Source: Planctomycetota bacterium (GTDB taxonomy: Bacteria; Planctomycetota; UBA1135; GCA-002748355). From it: a stretch of DNA of 64,000 bases. Of this stretch, positions 62,000 to 64,000 are shown piece by piece. The position numbers and the translations under genes were made by a program. The stretch is taken from the NCBI GenBank assembly GCA_002748355.1, contig PDSF01000037.1:30806-94805 (forward strand), given 5' to 3'. Position 1 is the stretch's first letter; every line of letters begins with the position of its first letter. A model generated the notes under the pieces. That model saw nothing but the letters and a program-made list of their open reading frames with translations, had not been told where the DNA came from and searched no databases.

Positions 62000-64000
62000 A
62001 TGGAGGAGAGGATCGATTGCGGAATACCGAGCAATCCTGTGGGAAAGGCCAAGACAAAAACGCAGCCATCGCTCTTGCCTCTGCTCACCGTTCGTGAGGC
62101 GCGTGAGGTCTATCACTGCAGCCGTAGCACCGTGTATCGCTGGATCGATCGCGGGCGCCTACAGAAGGTGGGCAACGTCCCCGGCCAAGACGACTATCAG
62201 GAACAGACCGTTCTCCTGCTACAGGTCGTCGACGAGGAGTTAATAGAGAAGCTCGAAGACTGGACGCAAAAGAAGCGTAAGCGCAACAAGCTTCCCGAGT
62301 TCCTAAGTCAGAAACTCGACCTTCGTACCATCGGCGACCTGGCAGCGGCCGTGCGCGAAGCGGCAACAGCCAAGGCTCCACCTCCTCCACCTGAGGACCC
62401 CCCTTTCGCCAATGAAATGAACTCACTCCTCGAACGATTGGACGAGGAGAGTCGAGCCCGGGAAGAGCTGCTCGCCGAAATCGAACGGCTACAGCAAGAA
62501 ATCCCGAAGAAGGACAGCCTGGAAGCTTCCCTCGAAGATGTCAGCGCCACCGAGGAAGCCGTCTTTGCCGCGGCAGCCGATCTCCAAGAAGAAGAGCAAG
62601 AGCAGCTAGCTCCTGAAGAAGCCGTCGATCCTGAAGTTCCGGCGGAAGAAGCCCTGGAGGAGAAGGCTGAGGAAGAGGAGGACTGGCGCGAGTTTCTCGA
62701 TAGCGAGTTCGAGTTCAGCTCACCCGAACCCGAGGCCTCCCTCGACCTCAGCTACATCGAGGATAAGCAGCTGGAGGAGATTGCTGCAGACAACGAAGAC
62801 TCCGAACAAGAACTCGGCAGCCAGTTCATCGAGGAAGTCGAAGAAGAGCTCGAATCGGAGGGATCCGCAGATCTCGCCGAAGCGCAGCCGAAACAAAGCG
62901 AGGGCTCCGAAGCAGAACCCGAAGACACAACAGACGAGGGCCAAGAGCTCGAAAGCCAGGGACTCGATGCCACTGTCGAGCTTTGGGCCCTGCCTGGAAA
63001 TGACTCAGAGGATCCTCAAGAAGAGGGCAGCGAAGAACTCAGCGACGAGACGACTTCGCCAGATGCGCCCATCGAAGAGGAGGCAGAAGAAGGCTCCGCA
63101 ACACTGGAGGCAGAGGATCCTCAGCCTCAGGAATCAAACCGCGAGGAGATTCCAGAACTCGAATCAGCGCAGGAATCCGTAGAAGCCCCACAGGAGATCG
63201 AGCCCGAGCGAGAAGCCCTCGAAAGCCCAGGTGAGGAAACGACTCCTGAGAACGAAGCCCCCACCGAGGAGCCAGGATTCCTGGGATCGCCGGAAGAAGA
63301 AGCCCCCACCCAAGATGTAGCCGAGAGCAGTGACAACGCAGAAGCCGCAGGCGGGGAAGATCTCGAAAACCTGGGTCTCGACGCCACCGTGCAGCTCTGG
63401 ACCCTGTCAGAGGATCATCCGGAGGATCCACAAGAGAACGACAACGGAGACAGTGCCGACACCAATCTGTCGGAGGCTCCGACCGAAGGGGCGGAGGAGG
63501 AAAGCGATTCCCCAGCCCTAGCGGAAGAGGAACCCCAGCCTCTGGAGCAAAACAGCGAGTCCACACAGCAAGCCGAATCAGCACAGGAACTCGTAGAGAA
63601 CCCGCAGCCGAGCGAGCCCGCAGCAGAAGTCGTCGGCACAGCCAACGAAGAAAGCCCCAAGGAAGAACCTGGCGACAAGGAGGCCGTGCTCTGGGGCGCT
63701 CCCGATGAGCAAAGTCCCGTCGAGGAGGCTCCCGCCAGCAGCGAGCCTGATACCGCTAGCGAAGAAGGACTCGGCGACAAAGAAGCCGTACTCTGGGGCG
63801 CTCCCGATGAGAATACTCCCGTCGAGGAGGCTCCCGCCAGCAGCGAGCCTGAGCCCGCCAGCGAGGAAGGACTCGGCGACAAAGAGGCCGTGCTCTGGGG
63901 CGCTCCCGAAGAGAATACTCCCGTCGAGGAGGCTCCCGCCAGCAGCGAGCCTGAAACCGCTAGCGAAGAAGGACTCGGCGACAAAGAAGCCGTGCTCTGG
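62000..64000 (+). CDS. Helix-turn-helix protein with long acidic, tryptophan-motif repeat tail (3' end outside)
   Basis: The frame is open from the ATG at 62000 to the window edge, 667 codons. Residues about 26-50 (LLTVREAREVYHCSRSTVYR then WIDRGRL) are a MerR/excisionase-type helix-turn-helix, so the N-terminus probably binds DNA. A basic stretch follows (KKRKRNKL), then a Glu-rich coiled coil (about 135-165). From about residue 180 the chain is acidic and disordered-looking. Two diverged copies of a unit of about 138 residues start at LDATVELW (322) and LDATVQLW (460). Near-identical 34-residue copies then start at DKEAVLW (559, 593, 627, 661). No ribosome site is clear, and a GTG at 62038 is an alternative start. 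No known family covers the tail. Confidence 0.75.
   Translation, partial: MEERIDCGIPSNPVGKAKTKTQPSLLPLLTVREAREVYHCSRSTVYRWIDRGRLQKVGNVPGQDDYQEQTVLLLQVVDEELIEKLEDWTQKKRKRNKLPEFLSQKLDLRTIGDLAAAVREAATAKAPPPPPEDPPFANEMNSLLERLDEESRAREELLAEIERLQQEIPKKDSLEASLEDVSATEEAVFAAAADLQEEEQEQLAPEEAVDPEVPAEEALEEKAEEEEDWREFLDSEFEFSSPEPEASLDLSYIEDKQLEEIAADNEDSEQELGSQFIEEVEEELESEGSADLAEAQPKQSEGSEAEPEDTTDEGQELESQGLDATVELWALPGNDSEDPQEEGSEELSDETTSPDAPIEEEAEEGSATLEAEDPQPQESNREEIPELESAQESVEAPQEIEPEREALESPGEETTPENEAPTEEPGFLGSPEEEAPTQDVAESSDNAEAAGGEDLENLGLDATVQLWTLSEDHPEDPQENDNGDSADTNLSEAPTEGAEEESDSPALAEEEPQPLEQNSESTQQAESAQELVENPQPSEPAAEVVGTANEESPKEEPGDKEAVLWGAPDEQSPVEEAPASSEPDTASEEGLGDKEAVLWGAPDENTPVEEAPASSEPEPASEEGLGDKEAVLWGAPEENTPVEEAPASSEPETASEEGLGDKEAVLW
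63674..64000 (+). repeat. 102-bp coding tandem repeat, at least 3.2 copies
   Basis: The unit begins GACAAGGAGGCCGTGCTCTGG or a near-identical form at 63674, 63776, 63878 and 63980, exactly 102 nt apart. Copies differ at only a few positions, so expansion is recent. Each encodes 34 residues with the core DKEAVLWGAP then PVEEAPASSEP. The array continues past the window. Confidence 0.95.

Noticed and set aside
63674..64000. CRISPR-like array
   Set aside because: The repeats are 102 nt, contiguous without spacers, in frame and inside an open coding sequence. They are protein repeats.

Overview
The window is 64 kb of GC-rich bacterial chromosome from a motile, Gram-negative organism with an outer membrane. 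Direct signs are a flagellar hook cluster, a WaaF-type heptosyltransferase, a WaaP/Kdo-kinase-like protein, several lipobox lipoproteins and a meso-DAP pathway gene (dapF). HEAT-repeat and HEAT+VWA secreted proteins, carboxypeptidase-regulatory-like beta-sandwich proteins, a DUF1573-like lipoprotein, an FG-GAP fragment, a calcium-loop FlgK and MoxR/DUF58 genes together point to Planctomycetota. That assignment is an inference from gene content; no rRNA or tRNA gene was seen.

Layout. 1-5823 (+): end of a flagellar operon (flgJ-like end, flgN-like, flgK, flgL, a small FliE-like protein, a GNAT enzyme). 5829-8245 (-): queC and a secreted beta-sandwich protein. 8581-11167 (+): agmatinase-family enzyme, SixA-like phosphatase, orphan MalK/UgpC-type ATPase, meeting an acyl-CoA dehydrogenase (-) stop codon to stop codon. 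12544-17456: a decayed island of IS66 and IS3 remnants, two intact glycosyltransferases, an internally deleted UDP-sugar dehydrogenase and a decapitated FG-GAP protein. 17625-20378 (+): HIT protein, scramblase-like protein, SelO.

20381-31562 (-): a nine-gene run (waaF-like, giant HEAT protein, small membrane protein, beta-sandwich protein, trypsin-like lipoprotein, miaE, AONS-family PLP enzyme, dipeptide epimerase, ddl), much of it coupled by 1-4 nt overlaps. 31807-34638 (+): divergent Tex protein with an RGG box and acidic tail, ending at a 17-bp hairpin shared with the convergent HEAT+VWA gene. 36841-46164: LPS-kinase-like gene, glutamate dehydrogenase, class III-type alcohol dehydrogenase plus alpha/beta hydrolase, DUF1573-like lipoprotein, small lipoprotein and ppdK with a strong terminator. 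46375-57010 (-): calcineurin-like phosphoesterase, lipoprotein MsrB, then a tightly packed envelope operon (MA-family peptidase, DUF374 acyltransferase, Bor-like lipoprotein, dapF, M48 protease, MoxR, DUF58, DUF4381-like).

57290-61833 (+): small anchored protein, then a module of DUF4178 zinc-ribbon membrane protein, a 68-aa peptide, DUF350 and a membrane-embedded spermidine-synthase-like enzyme. 62000-64000 (+): the 5' part of a striking gene, an N-terminal DNA-binding helix-turn-helix followed by at least 600 residues of acidic sequence built from nested repeats around a short tryptophan motif. The last repeats are near-identical 102-bp tandem copies that run off the window. This gene and the DUF4178-DUF350-SpeE module are the best candidates for undescribed biology; the decayed sugar island is the clearest mobile region.
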